From Flavobacteriales bacterium (GTDB lineage Bacteria > Bacteroidota > Bacteroidia > Flavobacteriales_D > Parvicellaceae): a stretch of DNA of 18,296 nt. Shown here piece by piece: positions 6,965-15,233 of this stretch. Each line of letters begins with the position of its first letter. Positions within the stretch are counted from its first letter, which is position 1. Made by a program: the position numbers and the translations under genes. The notes under the pieces are model-generated. The model did not search any database and had not been told where the DNA came from. It saw only the letters and a list, made by a program, of their open reading frames with translations. Location of the stretch: positions 1 through 18,296 of the forward strand of contig WFNC01000619.1 in NCBI GenBank assembly GCA_015488785.1, read 5' to 3'.

Positions 6965-9900
6965 TTACTCCTCCACACAACGCTTAGAATTATCCTTATA
7001 CACTCTATCGATTAATAACATTCTTGGGTCAATTGACGCTTTAACTGGAATGGTATCTACTTCAAAAGTGAATGTCATTTTTGGCTCATTTATTTTTACT
7101 CTTTCTTGAAAAATTAAATGCTCTTCATCCGAATCGGAGAAGATACCTAAATCAATCCAATCGTTTATCGGTTTATCGGTTTCTACACCTAAACTGTCTG
7201 CTTTTATCTTTTTAGATGAAATGTCCATTGTTACTTCATACTTTCCGTTTTCTAACGACTTGTAAGTTGCATTGGTAACTCTATTGTCGTAAAGTGTTAT
7301 TTCTTTAAACCAATCGGTAATTAAATACTTCATAGAATCGGGAACTTGTGGTTCTAAATGTCTTAAAAAGTCTAACGATGTTGGATAAGGAGGAGCTTTA
7401 TATTTGAACTCATTCAAAAAGGTTTTCATTGCTAAATTTACTTTTTCTTCTCCAATATAATCTTGTAATGCATAAAGTATCACACTTCCTTTTCCATAAT
7501 GGATGTATTGTTGGTTTTCAACTTTATACAAGGGTTGTTCTGCTTTTTGTTCTCTGCTTCTCCCTCTCAAATATCGATCGTGATCGTACTTTATAAATTT
7601 TCTCATTTTCATAGGATTGGTCGTCAAATGTTTCATCGTCATAAGCGACGAATATTCAGCAAAACTCTCGCTCATCATTGTACCTCCTTGCATTTTAGCT
7701 CCAACTACTTGATGTGCCCACCATTGATGTGCCATTTCGTGTGAAATTACGGCATCTATTACATTGTTGTCTGTTTTGTCTTCTAGGTTTGTTAAGAAAC
7801 CAAAAGATTCAGAATAAGGCATTGTGCCTGGGAATGCTTGTGCAAATGTAGAATATCGAGGAAACTCAATAATTCGGCATTGCTTGTGGTAATAAGGACC
7901 AAAATTAGTAGTGTAATATTCCAACGAACGTTCCACAGCATCGAGCATCATTTCTACATTTTTACCGTGTTTTTTATCGTAATAAACTTCTAAATCAACA
8001 TCATTCCATTTTCGTCTTGCAATTTGGTAGCGAGCAGAAATAAAGGAGTAAAAGTTTTGTGATATTTGATCTACTTTGTAATGGTAATAATTTCTATTGT
8101 TTTCTTCCCATTCTTTAACTAAAGTACCCGGTGCAATTGCAACTTGATCTTTAGAAGTTGAAATAACAGTTTCTACATTGATAAAGTCAGAATGGCCGTC
8201 GGTTAAATAATTAGACATACAATTTCCTGTACAATGATCTTCCAATGCTGGCATTCGTTCTTTTTCAGCTAATCCATATTTTTTACGCGTATATTTATCA
8301 CTTAATTCTGAGTTTGCTTGATAACCTAAAGATGGTAATATCGCCATATTATTGACGAATGTTCCATTTTTAACAATACTTGTATTTCCCCCATCATTTT
8401 CAAAACCTTTTGTTTCGTATTTGTTTAAAATTTCAATTTCGATCGATTCGTTCGGTTGCAAAGCTTTGTTTAATTTATAGATAATATAATCAAAGTCTTT
8501 GTCTTCTAAAACCAATTCAGAATTTGGAATATTAAAAGTTGTTTTCCACTTACTATCAGCATTAAAATGAATAGAGTCGATAGGAGAATGTGTTTCATTT
8601 GTCAATACCAAAACGGCTCTTACATTCATTCCTCTTTCTTCGGGGAAGATATCGATGAAGTAATTAATTTTAGTAATCTTTGGTAAGTTTACATTTTCAT
8701 ACTTCTTATATTTTTTTTCATAATTAGCAAGCATAAGCTCTACTTCATCACTGGTTTTATATGGATTTAAAACCTGCGTGTTGTAATAGACAAATCCTGC
8801 CACCGAAAGCCATAAAGCACCAACAATTACCAACATTGCTACATAACTTTTAGGAATTTCTTTTTTAGCCTTTTTTGCTCTAGCCACTAACGAGGTTGTA
8901 ATCCCTCTATTCCAAAGCATTCCTGCACCAAGTAAGCAAATAACAGCAAATAAAATCCAATAAACATTAAACCAAAATGTACCTGTAATTCCTGGTCCAA
9001 AACCATTCATGTCGGAATATAAATTAGTTGGTGCGCTTGCTAAGTTCAACATATTAGTTTCAATATCTAAAGCTGTTAAAATTAGATTCCAAACAAAAAT
9101 AACTAATATTGAAGCAAAATAAGCGAGGTATTTATTGTTCAATATAACTTGTATAAAAATCATTACGCCACTCCAAACAATGAATATAGGGAGTAAATAA
9201 TACATAAAATCCCAAAAGTAAACATCTAATTCTATTCGATAAAAACCATTTAGCAATTGATATGCAATAGCGATTAGAACAAAAAAGAATTGCATTATTG
9301 TTACCGTAGCAACTAAAGATAACGCTTTTGCAATCATAGAAATAAACGAGGTGTGAGGGGTAGAATCAATGACTTCATTTATTTTACTTTCTCTATCTCT
9401 CCAAATTAATTCGCCACTAAAAAATACTAATATAATTAGTACAAAAATCATTGTAGAACTTGATATTGCACCAATCATTTTATAAGTGACAGGATAAGAT
9501 TTAAGTCCCATGAATTCAAAACCAGATACTAAATTCACCATGTTAAGAATGAATCCAAAAAAGAATAAAATCTTAAATGTTACACTTTTTATAATGCTTA
9601 AGAGGTTGATTTTAAAGAAGCTAGAAAACTGAGCCCAAACTCCTGGTTCTTGAGAATTTAAAGCGAGTACAGGTTTTATGAAAGTTGTTTTAGTAGTTGA
9701 GTCTTTGACTTTGACTTCTTTGACTTTTTTATTTTTTTCTTGAAACGAAAAATTAAAATAAGAAGCGATAAGCACTACTAAACCAAAACCTACCCAAATC
9801 AAACGATTATATAAAAGCACACCACTAAAAGGCATAATGATTGTGTTTTTTTCTATTGTAGTAAAATATTTGGTGTAATTTTTAAATGGAGCTGTTCCAA

Positions 9901-10543
9901 AAGTATCTGCCAATGCTCCAATTGTTTCATTGTCTAAATCCGACATAAAAGATTGAGCGGTATAATAACCTACAATTATGACCATTGTTCCTACAAATGA
10001 AATGACAGTACTTTTCCATTTTATGGCCAATGCAAAAATAATAGCACCTGCAAAAAACATATTTGGAAGAATAAACATGAAGTAATTGGAAACAAAAACC
10101 ATTGGGTTAATCGATCCAAATTTACCAGGGTCTATCCAACCAACTGCTGGAGCAATTATAGATCCAAATATCACCCCTAGAAAAACACCTAACATTGGCA
10201 CAGTAGAAACAATTAAAGCTCCTAAAAAACGACCAAAATAATACCCTTTTTTGTTTATAGGTGAGCTAAACAAAATTTCATTAAACCCATTGCTATAATC
10301 TTTAAGTGCAGCCCCATTAAAAAATGCTGTAGCCATCAATAACCCAAAAACAGTCATAATGGTGGTATATGTTGTAATTACAAAGGGAGAATTACGATAG
10401 ACATTACCTATAGAGCTACCTATTCGAATATTATCAGAAGCAACTGCTCCAAAAACAAGCAACCCAATAAGTAATAAAAAGATATAAACCATAGGTTGCT
10501 TAAACCTATACTTCAGTTCTGATAAGAAAAAAACTTTAAACAT
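6965..10543 (-). CDS. ABC-2 permease fused to M1-type metallopeptidase
   Basis: This 1192-residue fusion has two ABC-2-type membrane halves, with about twelve membrane segments between residues 18 and 570, and a thirteenth near 590. The odd count should place the C-terminal domain in the periplasm. The halves appear duplicated: ALKDYSNGFNEILFSSP after segment 2 matches LIWRDRESKINEVIDSTP after segment 8. The C-terminal half is M1 aminopeptidase-like, with zinc motif HEMAH at 935-939 and third ligand Glu959 in SESFAEY; 19 residues separate them, one more than classical M1. GTMPYSESFGF stands where M1 enzymes have GxMEN. The ATPase gene ends 5 bp upstream, so the two form an ABC exporter. The substrate is unknown; the peptidase may trim an exported peptide or sense it. 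Such fusions occur in other Bacteroidota. The start is ATG 10543, just before a basic segment and the first helix. Confidence 0.87.
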   Translation of the reverse strand: MFKVFFLSELKYRFKQPMVYIFLLLIGLLVFGAVASDNIRIGSSIGNVYRNSPFVITTYTTIMTVFGLLMATAFFNGAALKDYSNGFNEILFSSPINKKGYYFGRFLGALIVSTVPMLGVFLGVIFGSIIAPAVGWIDPGKFGSINPMVFVSNYFMFILPNMFFAGAIIFALAIKWKSTVISFVGTMVIIVGYYTAQSFMSDLDNETIGALADTFGTAPFKNYTKYFTTIEKNTIIMPFSGVLLYNRLIWVGFGLVVLIASYFNFSFQEKNKKVKEVKVKDSTTKTTFIKPVLALNSQEPGVWAQFSSFFKINLLSIIKSVTFKILFFFGFILNMVNLVSGFEFMGLKSYPVTYKMIGAISSSTMIFVLIILVFFSGELIWRDRESKINEVIDSTPHTSFISMIAKALSLVATVTIMQFFFVLIAIAYQLLNGFYRIELDVYFWDFMYYLLPIFIVWSGVMIFIQVILNNKYLAYFASILVIFVWNLILTALDIETNMLNLASAPTNLYSDMNGFGPGITGTFWFNVYWILFAVICLLGAGMLWNRGITTSLVARAKKAKKEIPKSYVAMLVIVGALWLSVAGFVYYNTQVLNPYKTSDEVELMLANYEKKYKKYENVNLPKITKINYFIDIFPEERGMNVRAVLVLTNETHSPIDSIHFNADSKWKTTFNIPNSELVLEDKDFDYIIYKLNKALQPNESIEIEILNKYETKGFENDGGNTSIVKNGTFVNNMAILPSLGYQANSELSDKYTRKKYGLAEKERMPALEDHCTGNCMSNYLTDGHSDFINVETVISTSKDQVAIAPGTLVKEWEENNRNYYHYKVDQISQNFYSFISARYQIARRKWNDVDLEVYYDKKHGKNVEMMLDAVERSLEYYTTNFGPYYHKQCRIIEFPRYSTFAQAFPGTMPYSESFGFLTNLEDKTDNNVIDAVISHEMAHQWWAHQVVGAKMQGGTMMSESFAEYSSLMTMKHLTTNPMKMRKFIKYDHDRYLRGRSREQKAEQPLYKVENQQYIHYGKGSVILYALQDYIGEEKVNLAMKTFLNEFKYKAPPYPTSLDFLRHLEPQVPDSMKYLITDWFKEITLYDNRVTNATYKSLENGKYEVTMDISSKKIKADSLGVETDKPINDWIDLGIFSDSDEEHLIFQERVKINEPKMTFTFEVDTIPVKASIDPRMLLIDRVYKDNSKRCVEE

Positions 10544-10548
10544 AAGGC

Positions 10549-11433
10549 TTATACAATTTGGAAGTTAGTATTAATTTGAGAAAAGAACACATCTTCTAGG
10601 TCTGGGCGAACTGCTTCGAATCCATCTCCTATTTCTGTTTCACTATATACGTGAATCAAAGGTTTTCCTCCTACCATTTTATTTGAAATAATAGAATGTT
10701 TAGATGCATAATCCTCTAGCTCTTTTCGTCCAATTATTTTTTGATATACTTTACCTTCCAATTCGTCAATCGCATTTTTTGGTGTTCCTTGATAAGTGAT
10801 TTTACCACTGTTCATGATTGCCATTTTGGTACAAAGTTCTTTTACATCTTCTACAATATGAGTGGATAGAATGACAATTACTTCTTCGCCAACGTCTGCC
10901 AATAAATTGTAAAAACGGTTACGCTCTCCTGGATCCAAACCAGCTGTTGGTTCATCTACAATAATCAATTTTGGAGTTCCGATTAAGGCTTGTGCTATTC
11001 CAACTCGTTGTTTCATTCCTCCAGAAAACTTCTTAACACTGTGTTTTCTTTTTTCGTATAAATTTACTTTATTCAACAAATAATCAACCTCTTCTTTACG
11101 TTGTTTTTTATTGGTTATTCCTTTTAGAATAGCCATGTGATCTAACAATTGTTCGGCTGTAATACGAGGGTAAACACCAAACTCTTGAGGTAAATAACCT
11201 AATACTTTTCTTAGTTCGGTTGGTGTTTTAAAGATATCGATTTCGTTTAGCATTGCAGAACCAGAATCGGCTTCTTGCAAGGTTGCTAATGTTCGCATAA
11301 AAGATGATTTTCCTGCTCCATTTGGACCAAGCAATCCAAATAATCCATTTTCTAATTCTAAATTTAGATTATCTAATGCTTTTACCCCGTTTGGGTAAGT
11401 TTTGCAAATGTCTTTTATTATTAATTTGTTCAT
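10549..11433 (-). CDS. ABC transporter ATP-binding protein
   Basis: This 294-residue cytoplasmic ATPase subunit powers the adjacent ABC-2/M1 membrane protein. All nucleotide-binding motifs are intact: Walker A GPNGAGKS (36-43), Q-loop Gln83 in YLPQEFG, signature FSGGMKQ (136-142), Walker B LIIVDE (156-161) followed by a D-loop (AGLD), and H-loop His192 in STHIVED. The C-terminal 90 residues form the regulatory extension usual for ABC-2 ATPases and end in a PDLEDVFFS segment common to them. It is the first gene of the minus-strand series. A 640-bp non-coding region separates it from the divergent AsmA gene, but no convincing TAnnTTTG word is found upstream of it on its own strand. The gene for the permease/peptidase follows 5 bp after its stop, so the two are almost surely one operon. 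Confidence 0.93.
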   Translation of the reverse strand: MNKLIIKDICKTYPNGVKALDNLNLELENGLFGLLGPNGAGKSSFMRTLATLQEADSGSAMLNEIDIFKTPTELRKVLGYLPQEFGVYPRITAEQLLDHMAILKGITNKKQRKEEVDYLLNKVNLYEKRKHSVKKFSGGMKQRVGIAQALIGTPKLIIVDEPTAGLDPGERNRFYNLLADVGEEVIVILSTHIVEDVKELCTKMAIMNSGKITYQGTPKNAIDELEGKVYQKIIGRKELEDYASKHSIISNKMVGGKPLIHVYSETEIGDGFEAVRPDLEDVFFSQINTNFQIV

Positions 11434-11593
11434 CGATCTATTGTTTTAGCTGAATTTTGAGTATAAATATAAATAAATAATACTCTTGTTGAAAAATTAG
11501 ACACATTAAAAGTAAAAAAGGTTACAAAATATTAGAATGATTTAAAGATTGTAACATTTTGTGTAAGAATTTCGTTCTAAACATAATGTAATT

Positions 11594-11614
11594 AGCTTCA
11601 CGTTTTTTGAAGCT
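11594..11614 (+). terminator. Orphan terminator-like hairpin
   Basis: AGCTTCA (11594-11600) pairs perfectly with TGAAGCT (11608-11614) around a T-rich 7-base loop and is followed by TTATTTTCC. The form suggests a weak intrinsic terminator on the plus strand, but no plus-strand gene ends here. It could end an unannotated short transcript or block read-through toward AsmA. Confidence 0.3.
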
Positions 11615-11726
11615 TTATTTTCCTAAATTGATTGAAAGTTTGTCATAGGTTAGAAGAGTTATAAGTATGAAATGAATTGTATTAAATCTATTTTCAACAA
11701 TAAGGAAAGGATATCTTTAGTTAATA

Positions 11727-11760
11727 TTTGTAAGATGAAAGGATTATCATTTTATTTTTG
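11727..11760 (+). promoter_or_regulatory. Candidate promoter for AsmA gene
   Basis: TTTG (11727-11730) and TATTTTTG (11753-11760) are separated by 22 bp, which fits the Bacteroidota pattern TTG-N17-23-TAnnTTTG. Transcription would start near 11767 and give a leader of about 300 bases that contains the 11895-12031 repeat and its strong hairpin. Confidence 0.4.
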
Positions 11761-11894
11761 AATGTTAATTCCATTTTTTTTGGTTCTATAGGTTTTGGTG
11801 TAGGGAGCGATTTAATTTTTTTTGTAATGGAAAAAATATTGTACTTAATAGGTAGTGCATTTTACAAAAAATAATGTTTGTTTATTTAGAAATT

Positions 11895-12031
11895 GAGTTA
11901 GGGATTACTCACTTTTTCTTATTCATTTATAAGAGTTCGTGAAGTCGCTATCGCTTAGTTGAAACGGTGTCCTTTTTTGCTTTTCGCAAAAAAGATATAG
12001 TGGATATCCCGACCCTTTAGGGAAACTCCCA
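11895..12031 (+). repeat. Structured intergenic repeat (copy 2)
   Basis: The segment has GTTAGGGAT (11897-11905), then a perfect 9-bp stem CTTTTTTGC (11972-11980) / GCAAAAAAG (11986-11994) with a TTTTC loop. These are followed by the palindrome GGATATCC (12002-12009), CCCG, and CCCTTTAGGG (12013-12022). The order of words parallels the minus-strand repeat at 3128-3224. It ends about 40 bp before the AsmA start, so in RNA it would be a strong hairpin close to the translation start. Confidence 0.55.
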
Positions 12032-12072
12032 AAAGAAGAAAAGAAGAATAATGAAACAAAATACTTAAGGTT

Positions 12073-14799
12073 TTGGAAGAAAAAGAAAATTTAATATGGT
12101 GGAAATGGGCTAAGCGAATTGTTGCTTCTATTGGTTTGTTGTTTGCTCTTTTGATTGGAGCTTCTGCACTAGTAGCCAATTTATATGAGGAAGAAATAAA
12201 GCGATATGCCTTGGAACAAATAAATCAGAAGTTGGACGTTCCTGTAAAGGTAAAAGAAATAGATTTAACGTTGATTGACCAATTTCCGTTAGCTTCGTTA
12301 CGATTTACGGATGTTTTTATTGCCGATAAACTGAGCGAATCTAAGAAAGATACAATGCTTTCGATAAAGTATTTGTACTTGGATTTAAATTTCTTGGATT
12401 TGATAGGAGGAAAGTATGAAATAATAAAAATAAAGGCTTCGAATACGGTTGCTAATCTAAAAATAAATGGAGATGGAGCGAATAATTATTCGATTTTAAA
12501 GGAGGATACTTCTGTGAAGAAAAGTCAGTTTACGTTTGATTTAGAAAAAGTATTTTTTGATGAAATAGATGTTAAGTTTGAAAATTCAATTCTGAATCAA
12601 GAAATTGATTTAGTTTCTGATGAAATCTATTTTAAAGGTCGGTTTTCGGATGTGAAATATGATTTAAAAGCGAATGGAGATTTGTTTGTAAACGAGTTTA
12701 TGACCGATAGTGTTTCTTATGTTTCGAATAAAAATGCAAATTTAGACTTAGATTTGTTAATTGACTCTCGTAAACATGCTTATACTGTAAATAAAGGAAA
12801 TTTGACAATTGAAGATTTGAGGTTTGATGTAACGGGAAATTATGTTGCTGAAGATGATAAAAACCCAATGATTGACTTAAATATAAAAGGTAAGAACATT
12901 TCTTTTTTATCTATTTTCTCGGTTTTTCCACCTCGATTTTTAACGACTTTAAAAAACTATGACACAAAGGGATTATTGACTTTTAATGCCGATTTGAAAG
13001 GAGAGATTAAGAAAAATGACATTCCTAAAATTACTGCTCAATTTAATTTGGAACAAGGAGCTTTAACTGAAAAAAAGAACAACGTTTCCCTTACCGATTT
13101 ATCGTTTGATGGTGATTTTTCTAATAAAAATAAAGGAGTAAATTCTATATTGGTATTGAGAAATATTTCAGGAAAGTTAAGTAATGAAGGAGGAGCGTTT
13201 TCTGGAGAATTAATTTTAAAAGATTTTTCTAATTTACAAGTAGAATCTAATTTGCAAGCAGACTTAAATCTTGAAGTGATAAAAGAGTTTGTGAATAGCG
13301 ATAGAATATCAGCGTTGAATGGTTTAGCGAATGTTGAATATACAATGTCGGGAGGATATAAAGGAAATTCTTTTGCGGTAAAAAAATCTAAGGGAACTAT
13401 AAATTTAGTCAATGTTACTTTTTTGAGTAGCGAAAATAACTTGAAGTTTTCAAATACAAATGGTTTAGGGATTTTGAATCAAAATGACTTTAAGTTGCAA
13501 AATTTCACAACTACAATTGCCAATTCTGAAATTAATTTAGAGGCTAATTTTGAGCATGTTGTTTCATCTTTATTTAGTCCGAATCAAACGGTGTGGGCAA
13601 GTGTAAATGTAACGTCAAAAGATTTTGATTTGAATGAAGTGATGACTCAATTGAAAAGTAATAATGAAACAGCTAATCGTTCAGATACGTTGTTTTTTCC
13701 AAAACGTATGGTTGTGAAGATTAATACTTCTATTCAAAATTTGACGTATAAGAATTTTAACGCTAAAAATTTGGCAGGGACTTTTATGTTAAAGAACAAC
13801 CGGCTTTCTACTCAAAATGTGAAATTTAAAACAAGTAAAGGAAATGTTTTATTTAATGCAGAATTGGAACAACTAGCTGATTTTAGTTTTAGAAGTAAGG
13901 GAAATGCGAAGTTAGAAGGTGTCGATATACAACAGTTTTTTGCTTCAGTTGATAATTTTGGACAAACAGAATTGACCGATAAAAACCTTGAAGGAACAGG
14001 TAATTTATTGTTAGATTTTAGTATGAATTTTACTCCTAATTTAACTTTAATCCAACCATCGATTGAAATAATTGCGAATACAAAAATACAAAAAGGAGTG
14101 TTAACCAATTATGGCGCCTTGATGAGTTTAGCAGAATATTTTGATGAGAATAAACTGATTAACAAAGTTATTGATACAAAAAAAATTAGAAAGAAAGTTT
14201 CAAAAATTAAATTTTCGGAGCTCAACGGTGTTATCGAAATAAAGAACAATACAATACATATTCCTAAGACGATTATAAAAACCAACTTAATGGATATTAA
14301 TATTAGTGGACAGCATCATTTTAATAACGATATTGATTATCACCTTAGTTTTAACCTCAGAGATATTTTATTAAAAAATAAGAAAGCCGATGATTTTGGT
14401 CCAATCGAAGATGATGGTATGGGTAAAAAATTGTTTATTCGCTTGTTTGGAAACCTTAGCGATCCTCAATACGCTTTGGATAAACAGGAACGAAGGGAAA
14501 ACCGAAAAGAGGCTATAGAAGAAGAGAAACAAAATGTAAAATCAATTCTAAAAGATGAGTTTGGTTTGTTTAAAAAAGATTCTACATTAAAGACGGTCGA
14601 AGAGACTAAGCCTGATCCAAGTTTTGAAATTGAAAATTGGGAAGAAGATGATATTAAGGAAGAAAATGTTATCGATATAAAATCAGATGTTAAAGAGGAA
14701 GAAAAGCCTAAGAAAACGCCAAAATGGTTAAAGAAACTTGGTGTAAAAGAAGAGAAAGAGCCTGTAAATAATATCTCGATTGAATTTGAAGAGGATTAA
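12073..14799 (+). CDS. AsmA-family envelope protein
   Basis: This 908-residue protein has a short basic N-terminus, a single membrane anchor (about residues 14-34, IVASIGLLFALLIGASALVANL) and a long repetitive beta-rich region. That layout is typical of AsmA-like proteins, which are anchored in the inner membrane, span the periplasm and are linked to lipid transport or outer-membrane homeostasis. The NLYEEEIKRYALEQINQKL segment after the anchor and the late ISGQHHFNNDIDYHLSFNLRDIL block are AsmA-like. The last roughly 105 residues (from about 804) form a very charged, probably disordered tail rich in Glu and Lys. The start is uncertain: the frame opens only at 12055 and the only plausible start before the membrane anchor is TTG 12073. 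An ATG at 12051 lies in another frame and stops after five codons. The MmcQ/YjbR gene follows 13 bp after the stop and is probably cotranscribed. Confidence 0.82.
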   Translation: MEEKENLIWWKWAKRIVASIGLLFALLIGASALVANLYEEEIKRYALEQINQKLDVPVKVKEIDLTLIDQFPLASLRFTDVFIADKLSESKKDTMLSIKYLYLDLNFLDLIGGKYEIIKIKASNTVANLKINGDGANNYSILKEDTSVKKSQFTFDLEKVFFDEIDVKFENSILNQEIDLVSDEIYFKGRFSDVKYDLKANGDLFVNEFMTDSVSYVSNKNANLDLDLLIDSRKHAYTVNKGNLTIEDLRFDVTGNYVAEDDKNPMIDLNIKGKNISFLSIFSVFPPRFLTTLKNYDTKGLLTFNADLKGEIKKNDIPKITAQFNLEQGALTEKKNNVSLTDLSFDGDFSNKNKGVNSILVLRNISGKLSNEGGAFSGELILKDFSNLQVESNLQADLNLEVIKEFVNSDRISALNGLANVEYTMSGGYKGNSFAVKKSKGTINLVNVTFLSSENNLKFSNTNGLGILNQNDFKLQNFTTTIANSEINLEANFEHVVSSLFSPNQTVWASVNVTSKDFDLNEVMTQLKSNNETANRSDTLFFPKRMVVKINTSIQNLTYKNFNAKNLAGTFMLKNNRLSTQNVKFKTSKGNVLFNAELEQLADFSFRSKGNAKLEGVDIQQFFASVDNFGQTELTDKNLEGTGNLLLDFSMNFTPNLTLIQPSIEIIANTKIQKGVLTNYGALMSLAEYFDENKLINKVIDTKKIRKKVSKIKFSELNGVIEIKNNTIHIPKTIIKTNLMDINISGQHHFNNDIDYHLSFNLRDILLKNKKADDFGPIEDDGMGKKLFIRLFGNLSDPQYALDKQERRENRKEAIEEEKQNVKSILKDEFGLFKKDSTLKTVEETKPDPSFEIENWEEDDIKEENVIDIKSDVKEEEKPKKTPKWLKKLGVKEEKEPVNNISIEFEED

Positions 14800-14812
14800 C
14801 ACCAATTAAATT

Positions 14813-15160
14813 ATGAACATTGAAGAATTTAGAAGCTACTGTTTAAGTTTTAATGGAACTACAGAAGATTTGCCGTTTGACGAAAAGACGCTTGTTTTTA
14901 AGGTTTTAGGTAAAATGTTTGCACTGACCAATATCGATTTATTTGAAACTATAAATGTTAAATGCGACCCCGAAAAAGCAATAGAACTTAGAGAACAATA
15001 TGAAGATGTTTTACCTGGTTATCACATGAGTAAAAAGCATTGGAATACAGTAAAAGTAAACGCTTCTGTACCTGATAAATTAATTTACCAATGGGTAAAA
15101 GATTCTTATGATTTAATTGTGTCAAAAATGACTAAGAAAATGAAAAAAGAGTTAGCGTAA
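14813..15160 (+). CDS. MmcQ/YjbR family protein
   Basis: This 115-residue cytoplasmic protein matches the MmcQ/YjbR family in length and layout. It has an N-terminal EEFRSYCLSFNGTTEDLPFDEKTLVFKVLGKMFALT, the charged middle KCDPEKAIELREQYEDVLPGYHM, and SKKHWNTVKVNASVPDKLIYQWVKDSYDLIV, all hallmarks of the fold. Members have a double-wing structure related to phosphotransfer or DNA-binding domains, but their biochemical role is not settled, so no function beyond the family is claimed. It starts 13 bp after the AsmA stop and is the likely second gene of that transcript. The C-terminus is lysine-rich (MTKKMKKELA). Confidence 0.88.
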   Translation: MNIEEFRSYCLSFNGTTEDLPFDEKTLVFKVLGKMFALTNIDLFETINVKCDPEKAIELREQYEDVLPGYHMSKKHWNTVKVNASVPDKLIYQWVKDSYDLIVSKMTKKMKKELA

Positions 15161-15233
15161 CCCCCTCTTTTTTACTTGTTTTTACGTATATCATAGTGAG
15201 CGTACACAGATTTATTTATTAAAACACGATTCT

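Larger units (their letters stand above)
11434..12072. other. 639-bp divergent intergenic region
   Basis: This region lies between the divergent ABC and AsmA genes. I see no credible gene; one 74-codon minus-strand frame over 11955-12179 is a shadow of the repeat and of the AsmA start. It holds a hairpin at 11594-11614, a full promoter-like pair at 11727-11760 on the plus strand, and a structured repeat at 11895-12031. A near inverted pair, TTACAAAAT (11522-11530) and ATTTTGTGTAA (11556-11566), lies about 90-130 bp upstream of the ABC gene and could be an operator or chance. Confidence 0.65.

Noticed and set aside
7499..7744. 81-codon plus-strand frame inside the ABC/M1 gene
   Set aside because: It is antisense to the peptidase active-site region, whose coding strand is clear.
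11955..12179. 74-codon minus-strand frame across the AsmA start
   Set aside because: It is composed of the repeat hairpin and antisense AsmA N-terminus, with no family signal.
13038..14108. Two minus-strand frames (124 and 98 codons) opposite AsmA
   Set aside because: They are shadows of a continuous coding frame on the plus strand.
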